A stretch of DNA of 52,263 nt, from contig JAFXEJ010000125.1 in NCBI GenBank assembly GCA_017513795.1, positions 1 through 52,263 on the forward strand. The letters are read 5' to 3'. Both the position numbers and the translations under genes were made by a program. Under the pieces are notes generated by a model. It was not told where the DNA came from. It ran no database searches and was given only the letters and a program-made list of their open reading frames with translations. Shown here piece by piece: positions 51,642-52,263 of this stretch; within the stretch, counting starts at the first letter, position 1; each line of letters begins with the position of its first letter. The DNA comes from Ruminococcus sp. (GTDB lineage: Bacteria > Bacillota > Clostridia > Oscillospirales > Ruminococcaceae).

Positions 51642-52241
51642 ATGGCAGTACAGAAAGAACCAATTCTTAAAAAGTGCAGATATCTGGGTATCAGCCCCGC
51701 TGTTTTAGGCGTATCCAAGAAGGAGTCTATCCGCTTCAAGAACGTTCAGAACAGAAAGAAGATATCTGAATACGGTCTTCAGCTTAAGGAAAAGCAGAAG
51801 CTCAAGTTCATCTATGGCGTACTCGAAAAGCAGTTCTATCACTACTTTGAGATCGCTTCAAAGATGGAAGGTAAAGCAGGTGACAACCTGATTACTTGTC
51901 TCGAATCAAGACTTGACAGCGTTGTTTTCAGAATGGGTCTCGCTCTCACAAGACGTGAAGCAAGACAGCTGGTTGTTCACAACCACTACACAGTAAACGG
52001 CAAAAAGGTAAATATCCCCTCCTACAGAGTTAAGGTTGGCGATGTAATCGCTCTTAAGGAGAAGGACAGAACATCCGAGAAGTTCAAGGCTACAGTTGAG
52101 GAAACTAAGGACAGAATCGTTCCCACATGGCTTGACGCTAAGAAGGACGACTTCAGCGCAACTGTAACTCGTCTTCCCTCAGCTGAGGACATTGACTACG
52201 AGGTAGCTACACACCTCATCGTCGAGCTCTACTCTAAGTAA
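51642..52241 (+). CDS. rpsD: 30S ribosomal protein S4
   Basis: A 199-residue primary 16S-binding protein and fidelity factor with the S4 RNA-binding domain LESRLDSVVFRMGLALTRRE. In many bacteria S4 also represses the alpha operon. AGGAGG precedes ATG. rpoA and rplQ are expected beyond the right edge but are not in the window. Confidence 0.96.
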   Translation: MAVQKEPILKKCRYLGISPAVLGVSKKESIRFKNVQNRKKISEYGLQLKEKQKLKFIYGVLEKQFYHYFEIASKMEGKAGDNLITCLESRLDSVVFRMGLALTRREARQLVVHNHYTVNGKKVNIPSYRVKVGDVIALKEKDRTSEKFKATVEETKDRIVPTWLDAKKDDFSATVTRLPSAEDIDYEVATHLIVELYSK

Positions 52242-52263
52242 TCGGTTGATTGCTGAGATATAC

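Noticed and set aside
1..52263. CRISPR arrays, tRNA, rRNA, transposases or prophage genes
   Set aside because: Looked for direct-repeat arrays, cloverleaf-like blocks, integrases and transposase motifs; none found.

Overview
The window reads as chromosome of a low- to mid-GC Gram-positive anaerobe close to Ruminococcus (Oscillospiraceae). The grounds are a secreted protein ending in a Ruminococcus-style type I dockerin (18868-20055), a C-terminal PKTGD sorting signal at the left edge, AGGAGG-type ribosome binding sites almost everywhere, zinc-type S14 and L36, a KOW protein between map and infA, and a canonical S10-spc-alpha ribosomal operon. The genus is inferred; no 16S gene is present.

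Region 1 (1-18803): after the tail of a wall-anchored protein and its terminator, a strong promoter at 464-492 and a folded leader RNA precede a surface-polysaccharide operon. Its first genes make a dTDP-3-amino-3,6-dideoxyhexose (rmlA, rmlB, a thymidylate kinase paralogue, an FdtA/QdtA-type ketoisomerase, a PLP aminotransferase). A phosphoglycosyl transferase would start the lipid-linked unit. Then come two CarB-like ATP-grasp ligases, an NAD epimerase and four tandem sugar-transfer-associated ATP-grasp paralogues, followed by one GT2, a Wzy-like polymerase, a Wzx-like flippase and UDP-galactopyranose mutase. Six ATP-grasp enzymes beside one recognisable glycosyltransferase, with no sugar N-acyltransferase, is the most unusual gene content here and suggests a polysaccharide decorated with amino acids or peptides.

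Region 2 (18868-24941, minus strand): an LRR-dockerin secreted protein; an M23/LysM/G5 cell-wall hydrolase with a WalR-box-like site at its promoter; and an operon from a perfect TTGACA-N17-TATAAT promoter that carries a frameshifted histidine phosphatase, a membrane protein, and an open reading frame joining an RluD-type pseudouridine synthase to LuxS.

Region 3 (25394-37642): an XRE regulator, then a seven-gene operon: a large solute-binding protein fused to carbohydrate-binding-like domains, a MalF/MalG permease pair, an NHL-propeller/TPR/Yip1 membrane protein, a DUF5696 secreted protein, and a second MalF/MalG pair. No ATPase is encoded, so a shared MsmX-type ATPase is presumed. Its substrate is unknown, and it is the second candidate for an undescribed system.

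Region 4 (37643-52263): the S10-spc-alpha operon, rpsJ to rpsD with secY, adk, map and infA. It has its own promoter and a leader of about 320 nt containing an intrinsic terminator upstream of rpsJ, which points to attenuation control. rpsS (S19) carries an in-frame TAG at codon 12.

Three genes (histidine phosphatase, rluD-luxS, rpsS) can each be explained by a single-base change. Either this strain carries unusual alleles or the assembly has small errors; raw reads should decide before biological conclusions are drawn.
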